A DNA stretch of 64,000 nt, taken from positions 1 to 64,000 of the forward strand of contig NZ_JABBNC010000010.1 of NCBI RefSeq assembly GCF_012933445.1. Reading direction: 5' to 3'. Position numbers and translations under genes: made by a program. A model generated the notes under the pieces. It did no database searches and was not told the origin of the DNA. It saw only the letters and a program-made list of their open reading frames with translations. How positions within the stretch are numbered: position 1 is the first letter of the stretch; every line of letters begins with the position of its first letter. The DNA comes from Actinoplanes sp. TBRC 11911. Lineage in GTDB: Bacteria > Actinomycetota > Actinomycetes > Mycobacteriales > Micromonosporaceae. This document shows, in pieces, positions 1 to 8,337 of this stretch.

Positions 1-491
1 GGCACGGCGACGAAGCCGAGCTTTGTCGTCTCGGTTTCGAGGTCGTAGGCCAGGACGTCTTCGGTGGACCAGCCCAATCTCGTACGTCCGCAGGGGTGCA
101 GGTTGTGCCCGGCGACCGCGAGGCGTTCCAGGCCGATTGCTTGCCAGTCCGGGTCGTTGCCGACCGCGGGGACCGGGCGGGCCATCGCGATCGCCAGGTT
201 CATCACGGCGTCGCGTAGCTCGGCGGCGAACCCGGGGGCGTCGATGCCGCTCTCGCCGAGCAGCTCGACCGGGTCACCGGCGCCGGACGACGGGTATTCG
301 ACCCGGCCGAAACCGTGCCGCACGCCCGGGCCCATGTCGCGGATACCCTCGCGGGTCAATGCGCCGCGCAGCTTGCGCCCGACGTTGTCGGCGGCGGCCG
401 GCAGCGACGCCAGGAAACCGGGCACCAGGTGCGGGGCCTGTTCGGCGAGGGTCGCCTCGGCCAGCCGGGCGGGGGACAGACTGCGCGTCAT
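1..491 (-). CDS. IucA/IucC-family siderophore synthetase, C-terminus outside the window
   Basis: This is the N-terminal 163 residues of an NRPS-independent siderophore (NIS) synthetase, an enzyme family that condenses a carboxylate such as citrate with an amine or alcohol using ATP. The frame starts at ATG 491, overlaps the stop of the upstream synthetase (ATGA) and runs off the left edge. Near residues 134-147 it has GHNLHPCGRTRLG, the phosphate-binding HPxxxxR signature, also present in its neighbour. The overlap implies translational coupling, so the two enzymes probably act on the same siderophore. The substrate cannot be read from this fragment. Confidence 0.85.
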   Translation of the reverse strand, partial: MTRSLSPARLAEATLAEQAPHLVPGFLASLPAAADNVGRKLRGALTREGIRDMGPGVRHGFGRVEYPSSGAGDPVELLGESGIDAPGFAAELRDAVMNLAIAMARPVPAVGNDPDWQAIGLERLAVAGHNLHPCGRTRLGWSTEDVLAYDLETETTKLGFVAV

Positions 492-2038
492 ACTGCCGCC
501 AAAGGGTTGTCGAGGTAGGCCCAGAGGTCGTCGAGCGGGTTGCCGGCCAGGCGCATCGCGGTGGTCGCCTTGACCGGTAGCGGGTCGTTGAGCAGGTGCG
601 GCGCGTCGGCGGTGCCGATGCCGCGGATCGCCTCGGCCGTGCGGCGCCACAGCTTCGCCGGGTCGGTGCCGAAGTGCCGGGTGAACGCGGCGACCAGGTC
701 GGCGCCGGCGTTGCCGAACGCGGCGGCGGCCAGTTTTGTCCGCAGCTCCCGAGGGTCGTCGCTGGGCAGGTCGCCGATCAGCGGCGGTTCTTCGTTCAGC
801 CGTTTCGCGCTTACCCGTACGCCGCCGAAGTCACGGTAAAGAATGCGGTGCGGACGGTGGTCCTTGAGCACGACGAGAGTGTTCTGCCCGTGCGCCTCCA
901 GCGCGACGCCCCGCTCCAGGACGGTGACCAGCGGCGCGAACAGACGATCACTGAGCAGGGCCCACCACTCGTACGGGTCGTGGACCGTGGCCAGCAGCAA
1001 CGGGCTCGCGGCCATCGCGGCGAGTGGCACGATCAGCTCGCCGTGCGCGGGTCGCGGGGCCTCCCGGGTCAGGTAGGCGAGGTGTTTCTGGGGTTCGCCG
1101 TCGACGACGACGGCGCCGCCCCCGGTCTCGGCCAGCACGCTGATCGGCAGGTCGGCGGTGAGCTTGCGGAGCAGGGCGGACAGGATCGGGCCGTTGTTGA
1201 CGGCGGCGGGGGAGACGGTGCGTACGGCGGAGGTCATCTGGACGTCGACGGCGGTTTTCACGTGCCGGTCGTCCAGGGCGATGGTGCGCAGGGACATCAG
1301 CGGACGGCCGGGGCCGGTCTCGCCGTCGTCGGTGAGCCAGGGGTAGTGGTCCCGCAGGCGGGCGGCCTGCCACGGATGGGCGTAGAGCACTGGTGGGGCG
1401 GTGCCGGACCAGCGGTCGTCGGGGACGCGCAGGCGGCGTAGGCGGATGACCGGGGAGTGTTCGGGCGCGTAGGTGAGGACGTCCTCGACGGTCATGCCGC
1501 CGCGGGTGCGGCAGCAGGGGTGCAGCGGGTGGCCGTCGACGACGAGTTGTTCGATGCGGCCCAGGTCGGTGGGCAGGGTTTGCGGTGGGGTGGTGGCGCG
1601 GGCCAGGGCGAGGTTGGCGACGCTGTTGTCGACCTCGGCGGCCAGGGGGACGTCACCCCAGAGGAGTCGGACGAGGGCGCCGGGGTCGTCCACGACCGTG
1701 TCGGCTGGGGTTCCGGCGTCGCCCGTCGCGGGGTGAAGGGCGACGGACAGCCCGGCGTTCGCTTGGGCGAAGGCGGTGGCGGCCTCGGCAGGGAAGCTGA
1801 GCTCGACCGCCCCGCTCGTGGCGCCGGCCGCGAAGGTGGCCGTGCCCGATCCGCGTCCGGTCAGGCCGGGCAGACGCTCGCGAGCGACGGCCCCCAGCAG
1901 CCTGGACAGGACCGCGGCGCGGGCCCCGGGCAGCGCTTGGTCATACCGCGCGACCATGCCGGGCCGGAGCCGCTGCAGCTCGTCGCGGGTCTGCGCGGCG
2001 TCAGCGGTGCGCCGGCTGCCCGGCTGACTGGATGACAC
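488..2038 (-). CDS. IucA/IucC-family NIS siderophore synthetase
   Basis: A cytosolic synthetase of about 516 residues, slightly short for the family (about 580). GHPLHPCCRTRGG lies near residues 169-181, the MTSAVRT segment near 269, EAHGQN near 382 and RDFGG near 402; all are family landmarks in the ATP and carboxylate sites. I chose GTG 2038 because GGAG sits 9 nt upstream. A frame opening at 2212 adds 58 residues that look non-coding. It is the first of two overlapping synthetase genes. The leader contains the 12-bp palindrome CATCCTAGGATG (2120-2131). I found no standard TTAGGTTAGGCTAACC-type iron box. Confidence 0.88.
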   Translation of the reverse strand: MSSSQPGSRRTADAAQTRDELQRLRPGMVARYDQALPGARAAVLSRLLGAVARERLPGLTGRGSGTATFAAGATSGAVELSFPAEAATAFAQANAGLSVALHPATGDAGTPADTVVDDPGALVRLLWGDVPLAAEVDNSVANLALARATTPPQTLPTDLGRIEQLVVDGHPLHPCCRTRGGMTVEDVLTYAPEHSPVIRLRRLRVPDDRWSGTAPPVLYAHPWQAARLRDHYPWLTDDGETGPGRPLMSLRTIALDDRHVKTAVDVQMTSAVRTVSPAAVNNGPILSALLRKLTADLPISVLAETGGGAVVVDGEPQKHLAYLTREAPRPAHGELIVPLAAMAASPLLLATVHDPYEWWALLSDRLFAPLVTVLERGVALEAHGQNTLVVLKDHRPHRILYRDFGGVRVSAKRLNEEPPLIGDLPSDDPRELRTKLAAAAFGNAGADLVAAFTRHFGTDPAKLWRRTAEAIRGIGTADAPHLLNDPLPVKATTAMRLAGNPLDDLWAYLDNPLAAV

Positions 2039-2119
2039 GCGCCCATTCTCCGTCGTGACGCTTCGATTCAGGTGCCTGGCGCCCGCGTACGTGAGCGACG
2101 CCGCACCCCGGAACGGAAA

Positions 2120-2131
2120 CATCCTAGGATG
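2120..2131. promoter_or_regulatory. 12-bp perfect palindrome upstream of the siderophore genes
   Basis: CATCCTAGGATG is a perfect palindrome 82-93 bp before the GTG start of the first synthetase. Its position suits an operator, but it does not resemble the DtxR/IdeR consensus, so any regulator is unknown. Confidence 0.3.
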
Positions 2132-2331
2132 GCTCAGAGGTGGTGCGCCTGAACACCGGCGCACCCAAACCCAAACCCGGAAAACCCAAAAGGAATCAAC
2201 GACATCCACCAATTTGCTTTCGCCGCGCGGGCACGATTTCGCGGCGATCGCCCACAGGGACGGCTGGGCGACGGGCTAGCTGTAGAGGCCAGTTACTGCC
2301 AGCCGGGACGTGGGGGCTAGGGGTCGCGGGA

Positions 2332-2681
2332 CCATCATTTGTAACTGGTCAGCTGGTTCCGCTGGCCGGGAGTCCCGTGCGAGGCGGCGCCGCCAGGCCC
2401 GGGCAGGTCCCCACAGTGAGCGCCCCACCCGGGTGTGGGCAGTCGCGACGCCGGGAAGGCTGTGGCTCCCCACACCGCGGCCACCCCCACCCACGTGCGG
2501 GGAATCGCGACGCCGGGAAGGCTGTGGCTCCCCACACCGCGGCGACCCACAGCAGGTGTGGGCACCCGCCACGGCCGGAACGTCCCAGCTCCCCACAGCG
2601 ACGGCCCTCAGGTCAGCCACGCAAGGCCAACGCATTGGAGGGTGAGCGGCGCGACAACCAGCCGAGCAGTTCCATCATTCG
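2332..2681 (+). mobile_element. MITE-like element, copy 1, with 10-bp target duplication
   Basis: The element is 2342-2671 (330 bp). Its ends are imperfect inverted repeats AACTGGTCAGCTGGTT (2343-2358) and AACCAGCCGAGCAGTT (2656-2671). Flanking direct repeats are CCATCATTTG (2332-2341) and CCATCATTCG (2672-2681), 9 of 10 identical. Inside are two 62-bp units rich in GTGGGGAGC/GCTCCCCAC, starting near 2443 and 2505. It encodes no protein. The same element lies in inverse orientation at 50459-50857. It is probably mobilised in trans by an unidentified transposase. Confidence 0.8.
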
Positions 2682-2909
2682 GGAACGGCGTCCGGCAGCT
2701 GGGACAGACGTCCACATCGTGAATCCGCTTCCGCGATGTGGGACCGGCCTCCATTGTGGAGGATGTTTTATCCGGCGATGTGCCTTTTGTTTGGGCGCTT
2801 TTCGCCGCTGGAAGTGAACCTTGGAGAGTTGTGGCTCGAATGTGGGCGCAACTCTCCAAGGTTCGCGAAAGGGCCACGATTCGGAAGCGTGCGTCCACAT
2901 GGCGGGATC
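2672..2909 (+). repeat. 237-bp interspersed element, copy a
   Basis: Full-length copy (238 bp). It has several CCACAT/ATGTGG motifs, then CTCCATTGTGGAG (2749-2761), a TTTT-rich spacer, and a 15-bp perfect hairpin: GAACCTTGGAGAGTT 2816-2830 pairs with 2850-2864 around a 19-nt loop containing GGCTCG and ATGTGGGCG. After the hairpin come the shared CGCGAAAG and CCACAT...GCGGGAT segments. MITE copy 1 is inserted in its first motif. Confidence 0.85.
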
Positions 2910-3094
2910 GGCTGACGCGGTGAAGGTGGAGAGCCGTCCGAAACTCGAATATCCAGGTCGACAAGAGGAACTGGTTCTTGGCGAGGCCGGTGTCGGTAAG
3001 GGGTGTCGTCGATGCCGGGCTCGGGCGTCGGGGGCCGCAGTGGCGGACATGAACGTCGGGCGCGCTGTTCGCAGCGGGTTGGCGAAGCGCACGT

Positions 3095-4099
3095 TCAGTT
3101 GAAGAGGACGGCGGAGAGCTGGGGGGTGGCTTTACGCAGGGCGCCTGGGCCGGACGTGCTGTCTATCAGGGCTCGGTGGCAGCCGTCGGACTCCACGTAG
3201 ATTTTCGCGAACCGTTGGGTGTGCAGGACGGCGAAGCGGGTTGCTGGGGTTCGGCATGGGGTGGCGGGGGCGGCTGCGGACAGGTCGCGTTTGATGAGTG
3301 TCCACTCGGAGGGGGTCAGGGTTCGGGCGGATTCGAACTCGCCGCCGGGCTTGCCGCTTCCGCGCTGGCCGGCGGGGACCGCGTAGACGCAGAAGCGGAC
3401 GGGGGTGTTGTCGGGGGCGGCGAGGGCGTCGGGGGTGCCGGCGCCGTTGTTGGATTCGCCGGCCACCCAGATCATGTCGGCCCACATCGAGGTGCAGCCG
3501 GGGGTCGCGGACGAGGTGGGGGCCGGTGGTGGGTCGCCGGTCAGATGGAGTTGGTCCAGGGCGGCCAGGACTTCTTTGCGGGGCTTGCGGCAACCGTCGA
3601 GCGGGGTGCCGGGGTGGATCCACTGGCCGGAGGCGTCGAGCAGGGCGATCCAGGGGATGACGATGGCGTCCGTGGTGCACGCGCCGTTGCTGGGTTTCTC
3701 GGATGGCAGGCGCAGGGCGGCTACCAGGGCCTTGACGTCGTCGGCTCGGCGTTCAGCGGTGGGCGGAGGTGAGGCGCCGGGCGGAGGTGAGGCGCCGGGC
3801 CGAGGGTAGGCGCCGGATGGGTGCACGATGGCCGGCTGGCAGAGGATGGCCGACACGGGCTGGAAGGCGTCGTCGAGATGTGGCGCGGCGGCGGAGGTGC
3901 CGGCCTGGGCGCTACCTGCGGTGCAGGACTCCCAGCCAGGGTAGACGACGGATGAGGGCGTGGCGGCGTTCTCGGTCGGCGCTGCGCAACCGGCCGCGAA
4001 AGCAGGCAAGGCAAGGGCCGCGAGCAGCGCGGCGAGCCGCGACCGGAGCACGGCGGGGGCTGGGCTGTGGTGGGGCATGCGGGGTGAGACGGGGGTCAC
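3095..4099 (-). CDS. Putative secreted lipoprotein of unknown function
   Basis: A 334-residue frame, or 327 residues from ATG 4078; no good ribosome binding site separates the two starts. The N-terminus has arginines, an Ala/Leu hydrophobic stretch and the lipobox-like LPAFAAGC, so the mature protein is probably lipid-anchored outside the membrane. A Pro-rich linker with repeated PGASPPP follows (DNA 3768-3815 is correspondingly repetitive), then a domain with several spaced cysteines, which suggests disulfides. I recognise no catalytic motif. It diverges from the ABC-F gene across about 155 bp. Confidence 0.7.
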   Translation of the reverse strand: MTPVSPRMPHHSPAPAVLRSRLAALLAALALPAFAAGCAAPTENAATPSSVVYPGWESCTAGSAQAGTSAAAPHLDDAFQPVSAILCQPAIVHPSGAYPRPGASPPPGASPPPTAERRADDVKALVAALRLPSEKPSNGACTTDAIVIPWIALLDASGQWIHPGTPLDGCRKPRKEVLAALDQLHLTGDPPPAPTSSATPGCTSMWADMIWVAGESNNGAGTPDALAAPDNTPVRFCVYAVPAGQRGSGKPGGEFESARTLTPSEWTLIKRDLSAAAPATPCRTPATRFAVLHTQRFAKIYVESDGCHRALIDSTSGPGALRKATPQLSAVLFN

Positions 4100-4253
4100 G
4101 GGCGTGAGGTTCCCGTAAAGCTGTTGCGGCGGGCTCGGCGGCGGGGAACAGTGGGGCCGTTCCCTTTTCCCGGCTCGGGGGGTGTGGCTTTCTCCATGTG
4201 AGAGCGGACCGCTGACGTGAGTGTCCTGTCGGTGCTGCCCTGTGGAGTTTGCC

Positions 4254-5837
4254 TTGTTGAAAGTTGTTTCCCTTTCCTGCGCCTACGACGGCGAGTTGCT
4301 GTTCGACGGGTTTGACCTCGTTCTCAACGACGGTGACCGGGTCGGTGTGGTGGGGCCGAACGGTGCGGGCAAGACGACGTTGCTGCGGGCGCTCGCGGGG
4401 CTGGTGCGGCCGTCTGGTGGGGCGGTGGCGTACGGGCCGGGGACCCGGGTGGGGTATGTGGCGCAGCAGATGCCTGATCCGGACGCGACGGTGGGGGCGT
4501 TTCTCGGTGGTGGGCTGGGGGAGCTGGCCGAGGTGACGGCGCGGTTGCGGGTGTTGGAGGGGCGGCTGGCCGAGGGCGCGGATGTGCTGGCGGAGTACGG
4601 GGTGGTGCAGGAGCGGTGGACGGCTCTGGAGGGCTGGCAGGCTGAGGCGCGGCTCGCGGAGATGCGTCAGCGGCTGGATATCGCGGGGCTGCCGGATGAC
4701 CTGGCGTTGCGTGAGGTCAGTGGTGGTGAGCAGGCGCGGTTGCTGCTGGCGCGGGCGTTGCTGGACGAGCCGGACGTGTTGTTGCTGGACGAGCCGACCA
4801 ACCACCTGGACGCCGAGGGGGCCGTGTGGTTGCAGGGCTGGTTGCAGGCGTACGGGGGAGCGGTGTTGACCGTCAGTCACGATCGCGCGTTTCTGGATGC
4901 GGTGGTGACGCGGGTGGTGGAGCTGGACGGGATTCACGATGAGCCGCAGGACTATCCGGGTGGGGGTTATACGCATTTCCGGGTGGAGAAGCAGCGGCGG
5001 TGGGAGCGGCTGCTGCTGGATTTCGAGGCGCAGGAGAAGGATCGGCGGCGGTGGGAGGCGGATATCGAGCGGACGAAGGGGCAGGCGCGCGAGGTTGAGC
5101 TGACGGTGCGGTCGGGGGCTGCGGCGCCGCATCTGCGGCGGGTGGCGCGGCTGGTGGCGCGTAAGGCGAAGGTGCGGGAGCGGCGGCTGCGCCGGCAGAT
5201 GGAGTCGGCTCGGTGGGTGGCGCGGCCGCGGAGCCGGCCGCCGCTGACGCTGGCGTTCGCGGCGGATGTGCAGGAGCCGGGCGAGGTCGTGGTGAAGGTA
5301 CGCGACCTGACCGTTACCGCCGGGGAGCGGGTGCTGCTGGATGGCGTCGATGTGGATGTGCGGCGTGGGGACCGTGTTCTGGTGACGGGGCGTAACGGGG
5401 CGGGCAAGACGACGTTGTTGCGGGCGCTGGCCGGGGAGGGCACGGCTGTTCTGCCGCAAACTTCGGACGGCTTGCGTACGGATGTGACGGTGATGGACTA
5501 CTTCCGTGCGCGGGTTCCGGTGTATGTGGACGACGCGGAGCGGCTGTTGCAGGGTCATCAGTTCGGGCCGGATCAGTGGGATGCGCGGATGCGGACGTTG
5601 TCGGCCGGGGAGTTGCGGCGGCTGCTGCTGGCGGTGATCGTGAACAGTCCGGAGCGGGTGCTGATTTTGGACGAGCCGACGAATTTCCTGGATTTCGACG
5701 CGTTGGACGTGGTGGAGGAGGCGTTGCGCCGGTTCCGGGGGACGCTGGTGGTGGTGACGCATGACCGGTATTTCGCGGAGGCGGTCGGGTTCGGGCGTCG
5801 CTGGCATGTCGTGGACGGTGCGGTGATCGAGAGCTGA
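4254..5837 (+). CDS. ABC-F family ATPase
   Basis: A soluble protein of about 527 residues with two ABC domains and no membrane segments, the architecture of ABC-F proteins that act on ribosomes. The first domain has GPNGAGKTT (about 34-42), signature SGGEQ and Walker B LLLDEPTNHLD. A charged Arg/Lys/Glu-rich linker follows, then GRNGAGKTT, LSAGE and LILDEPTNFLD. I prefer TTG 4254 (or 4257) because GGAG at 4244-4247 lies 6-9 nt upstream; a GTG at 4221 has no such site. Some relatives protect ribosomes from antibiotics and others regulate translation; the sequence alone does not say which. The recombinase gene starts 4 bp after the stop. Confidence 0.88.
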   Translation: MLKVVSLSCAYDGELLFDGFDLVLNDGDRVGVVGPNGAGKTTLLRALAGLVRPSGGAVAYGPGTRVGYVAQQMPDPDATVGAFLGGGLGELAEVTARLRVLEGRLAEGADVLAEYGVVQERWTALEGWQAEARLAEMRQRLDIAGLPDDLALREVSGGEQARLLLARALLDEPDVLLLDEPTNHLDAEGAVWLQGWLQAYGGAVLTVSHDRAFLDAVVTRVVELDGIHDEPQDYPGGGYTHFRVEKQRRWERLLLDFEAQEKDRRRWEADIERTKGQAREVELTVRSGAAAPHLRRVARLVARKAKVRERRLRRQMESARWVARPRSRPPLTLAFAADVQEPGEVVVKVRDLTVTAGERVLLDGVDVDVRRGDRVLVTGRNGAGKTTLLRALAGEGTAVLPQTSDGLRTDVTVMDYFRARVPVYVDDAERLLQGHQFGPDQWDARMRTLSAGELRRLLLAVIVNSPERVLILDEPTNFLDFDALDVVEEALRRFRGTLVVVTHDRYFAEAVGFGRRWHVVDGAVIES

Positions 5838-5841
5838 GAGC

Positions 5842-6960
5842 ATGGGTGCCATGCATCCTGTGGTGCCGAGGCAGATCGGCGGCGAGCTTCTTGCGGGTGG
5901 GGCGGCCGAGGAGTTCACCGAGCGGTGGCTGGCGAATCGGCGGTTGTCGGAGCACACGCGGGCGGCGTATCGCCGGGATGTGGCGAGCTGGCTGGCGTGG
6001 TGCGCGGCGCGGGAGCTGGTGCCGTTGCGGGCGTCGTTTCTGGAGGTGAACGCGTACGCGCGGGAGCTGGAGGCGCGGGGGCTGGCGCCGTCGACGGTGG
6101 CGCGTAAATTATCCGGGTTGTCCTCGTGGTACGACTTTCTGGTCAAGTTGCAGGCCGTGGCGTTGAATCCGGTGGCGGGCGCGGACCGGCCGTATGTGAA
6201 TCGCGATTTTTCGGCGACGGTGGGGCTGTCACCCGACGAGGTCGCCCTTATGCTGAAAAAAGCCGAAAAATCGGGCGACGCGGGGGAAGCCGGCGGTGAT
6301 GGGGCCGACGCCGTGGACGACGCGGCCGTGGACGAAACGCCTGGGCAGGATGCGAGCGGGCACGGAACGGCTGAGCAGAGCGCGCGGGCGGGCGGAACGG
6401 AAACGCCGGGCGCTAGGGCGGGCGGCGGCCGATCCGGCAGCCGTAACGTCGCCCGGGACCGGGCGGTGATCACGCTGCTCGCGGACCTGGGGCTGCGCGT
6501 CGGCGAGGTCGTCGGGCTGGACCTGGGCGACCTCGGGTGGGAGCGCGGCCACCGCACCATCCGCTTCGTGGGCAAAGGGAACAAGCAGCGGCGACGGGCC
6601 CTGACCCCGACGGCTTCCGCGGCCGTGGACGACTATCTCGGCGTACGGGGAACGGGGGATGGTCCGCTTTTTCTGACCTCGCGCGGTAACCGCCTGGACC
6701 GGCATGCGGTGTTTCGGCTGGTGCGGCGTCTGGCGCTGGAGGCGGGGCTGAGCGAGGCGGATCGGTTGTCGCCGCACTCGTTGCGGCATGCGTTCGCGAC
6801 TACGGCGCGGGCCGAGGGTGTGCCGCTGGAGGATGTGCAGGACGCGATGGGGCATGCCGATCCGCGCACGACGCGGCGCTATGACCGGGATCGGCACAAC
6901 CTGGATCGGGATCCGGCGTACACGGTTGCGGCGGCACGGGTCCGGCGGTCGGGGGCGTGA
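5842..6960 (+). CDS. Tyrosine recombinase, Xer-like, with acidic insertion
   Basis: A 372-residue site-specific recombinase. The N-terminal SAM-like core-binding domain spans about 20-120. The catalytic set is complete: R219 (GLRVGE), K245 (GKGNK), H312 and R315 (HSLRH), H338 (GHADPRTT) and Y347. Residues about 141-203 are a Gly/Ala/Asp/Glu-rich, probably disordered segment between the two domains, which makes the protein about 70 residues longer than XerC/XerD. ATG 5851 is an alternative start. It follows the ABC-F gene by 4 bp and precedes uppP. No attachment site is visible beside it, so it looks like a chromosomal recombinase rather than a prophage integrase. Confidence 0.85.
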   Translation: MGAMHPVVPRQIGGELLAGGAAEEFTERWLANRRLSEHTRAAYRRDVASWLAWCAARELVPLRASFLEVNAYARELEARGLAPSTVARKLSGLSSWYDFLVKLQAVALNPVAGADRPYVNRDFSATVGLSPDEVALMLKKAEKSGDAGEAGGDGADAVDDAAVDETPGQDASGHGTAEQSARAGGTETPGARAGGGRSGSRNVARDRAVITLLADLGLRVGEVVGLDLGDLGWERGHRTIRFVGKGNKQRRRALTPTASAAVDDYLGVRGTGDGPLFLTSRGNRLDRHAVFRLVRRLALEAGLSEADRLSPHSLRHAFATTARAEGVPLEDVQDAMGHADPRTTRRYDRDRHNLDRDPAYTVAAARVRRSGA

Positions 6961-7015
6961 GGGGTGCCCCTATGCTCAACCCCGGTCGGAACGGGATCAA
7001 CGGCGGGGAACTGGT

Positions 7016-7852
7016 GTGAATATCTTCGAAGCGGTGTTGCTCGGTGCGGTTGAGGGGTTCACCGAGTTCCTGCCCGTGTCGAGCACCGGTCACCTGACGA
7101 TCCTGGAGAAGATCCTCGGGTTCTCGCTGGATGATCCGGACATCACGGCGTTCACGGTGATCATTCAGTCGGGTGCGGTGCTGGCGACGGTAATCTTCCT
7201 GTTCAAGGACATCGTGCGGATCGTGCCGGCGTTTCTGAAGGGGCTGTTCTCGGCGCCGGCGCGTAAGTCGCCGGACTACCGGTTCGGCTGGGCGGTGGTC
7301 GTCGGGTCGATCCCGATCGTGATCGTGGGCTTGTTGTTCCAGGACGCGGTGGAGACGACGCTGCGGAGTCTGTGGTTCGTCTCGGGGGCGTTGATCCTGT
7401 GGTCGGGGGCGATGGCGTTCGCCGATCACGCTGCCACGCAGGTGCGGCACGAGGACGACGTGACCTGGAAGGATTCGCTGATCATCGGGTTGGCGCAGTG
7501 TCTGGCGCTGATTCCGGGGGTGTCGCGGTCCGGGGCGACGATGTCGGCGGGTCTGCTGCGTGACTTCGACCGGGTGACGGTGACGCGGTTGTCGTTCTTC
7601 CTGTCGATCCCGGCGTTGCTGGGTGCCTCGGTGCTGCAGGGCTTTCAGGAGGCGGGCAACATCTCCTCCGGTGTCGGCTGGGTGAACACGATCGTGGCGA
7701 CGCTGGTGAGTTTCGTGGTCGCGTACTTCTCGGTGAACTGGCTGCTGAAGTTCGTGTCGAAGCATTCGTACAGCGTTTTCATCCTTTACCGGGTGGTGCT
7801 CGGCCTGCTGCTGGCGGTGCTGCTCGTGACCGGCACGATCGAGGCGCAATGA
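7016..7852 (+). CDS. uppP: Undecaprenyl-diphosphatase
   Basis: An integral membrane enzyme of 278 residues that dephosphorylates undecaprenyl diphosphate so that the lipid carrier can be reused in peptidoglycan synthesis. It has both BacA/UppP signatures: EGFTEFLPVSSTGH near residue 15 and PGVSRSGAT in the second half, with multiple hydrophobic helices. GTG 7016 follows GGGGAA by a suitable spacing; a frame extending to 6788 lies inside the recombinase gene. The stop overlaps the Nudix start (ATGA), so the two are probably co-transcribed. Resistance to bacitracin is a known effect of high UppP dosage in other bacteria. Confidence 0.95.
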   Translation: MNIFEAVLLGAVEGFTEFLPVSSTGHLTILEKILGFSLDDPDITAFTVIIQSGAVLATVIFLFKDIVRIVPAFLKGLFSAPARKSPDYRFGWAVVVGSIPIVIVGLLFQDAVETTLRSLWFVSGALILWSGAMAFADHAATQVRHEDDVTWKDSLIIGLAQCLALIPGVSRSGATMSAGLLRDFDRVTVTRLSFFLSIPALLGASVLQGFQEAGNISSGVGWVNTIVATLVSFVVAYFSVNWLLKFVSKHSYSVFILYRVVLGLLLAVLLVTGTIEAQ

Positions 7853-8337
7853 TCTCCGAGTATGTGACGCGGCTGCGCGAGCACGTCGGCCAGGACCTGT
7901 TGCTGCTGCCCGGGGCGGGCGCGGTGGTCCGCGACGACGAGGGCCGGGTGCTGTTGTTGAGGGCGGCGCACGACGGCCGCTGGTCGTTACCGGCCGGGAT
8001 GGTCGAGCCGGGCGAGCAGCCCGCCGACGCGGTGCTGCGTGAGGTCGCCGAGGAGACCGGGATCATCGCCGAGGTGCAGTCCCTGGCCGGCGTGTCGAAG
8101 CAGCCGGTGAAGTATCCCAACGGCGACCGGGTCGAATACCTGGTGGTGTGGTTCCGGTGCCGGGCGGTCGGCGGACAGCCCCGCCCGGACGGCGACGAGT
8201 CCCTGGAGGTGGCCTGGTTCGCGCCGGACGCGTTACCGCCGGTCGGGCTGGCGACGAAGGTGCGGATCGAGGCCACCGCCGACGCGAGCGCGGTCCCGTT
8301 CTTCTCACAGCCCAAGCGCCGCCCGGACCAGGGCTAG
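7849..8337 (+). CDS. Nudix hydrolase
   Basis: A 162-residue cytosolic pyrophosphohydrolase. The Nudix box is intact: G at the start of GMVEPGE, then REVAEETGI, giving the Gx5Ex7REUxEExGU pattern. The substrate cannot be deduced. It overlaps uppP by 4 nt and runs convergently into the GntR gene, with the two coding ends overlapping by 33 bp (8305-8337), so no room remains for a conventional terminator between them. Confidence 0.9.
   Translation: MISEYVTRLREHVGQDLLLLPGAGAVVRDDEGRVLLLRAAHDGRWSLPAGMVEPGEQPADAVLREVAEETGIIAEVQSLAGVSKQPVKYPNGDRVEYLVVWFRCRAVGGQPRPDGDESLEVAWFAPDALPPVGLATKVRIEATADASAVPFFSQPKRRPDQG

Larger units (their letters stand above)
2039..3094. other. Gene-free stretch holding two nested repeats
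   Basis: I see no convincing gene here. The open frames are out of register with each other and have repeat-derived compositions. The stretch holds the siderophore leader, a 330-bp MITE-like element (2342-2671) and a 238-bp interspersed element (2672-2909) into whose first motif the MITE is inserted. Nothing recognisable remains from 2910 to 3094. Confidence 0.6.

Noticed and set aside
2443..2566. Possible CRISPR-like repeats in the 2.4 kb and 50.6 kb arrays
   Set aside because: Units are directly adjacent at 61-62 bp with no unique spacers, no cas genes lie nearby, and the arrays are inside a mobile element with terminal inverted repeats.
2816..2864. CCTTGG hairpins as ordinary rho-independent terminators
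   Set aside because: They have no T-tract, conserve the 17-19 nt loop sequence, occur far from gene ends and belong to a 237-bp repeat.
3912..6584. Very long open frame (about 890 codons) on the minus strand
   Set aside because: It is antisense to the clearly coding ABC-F and recombinase genes, and its translation is Arg/Pro/His-rich without any motif; such frames arise from third-position GC bias.
5842..6960. Prophage or integrative element beside the first recombinase
   Set aside because: Neighbours are ordinary housekeeping genes (ABC-F, uppP, Nudix); no direct-repeat att sites, tRNA gene, excisionase or replication gene is visible.
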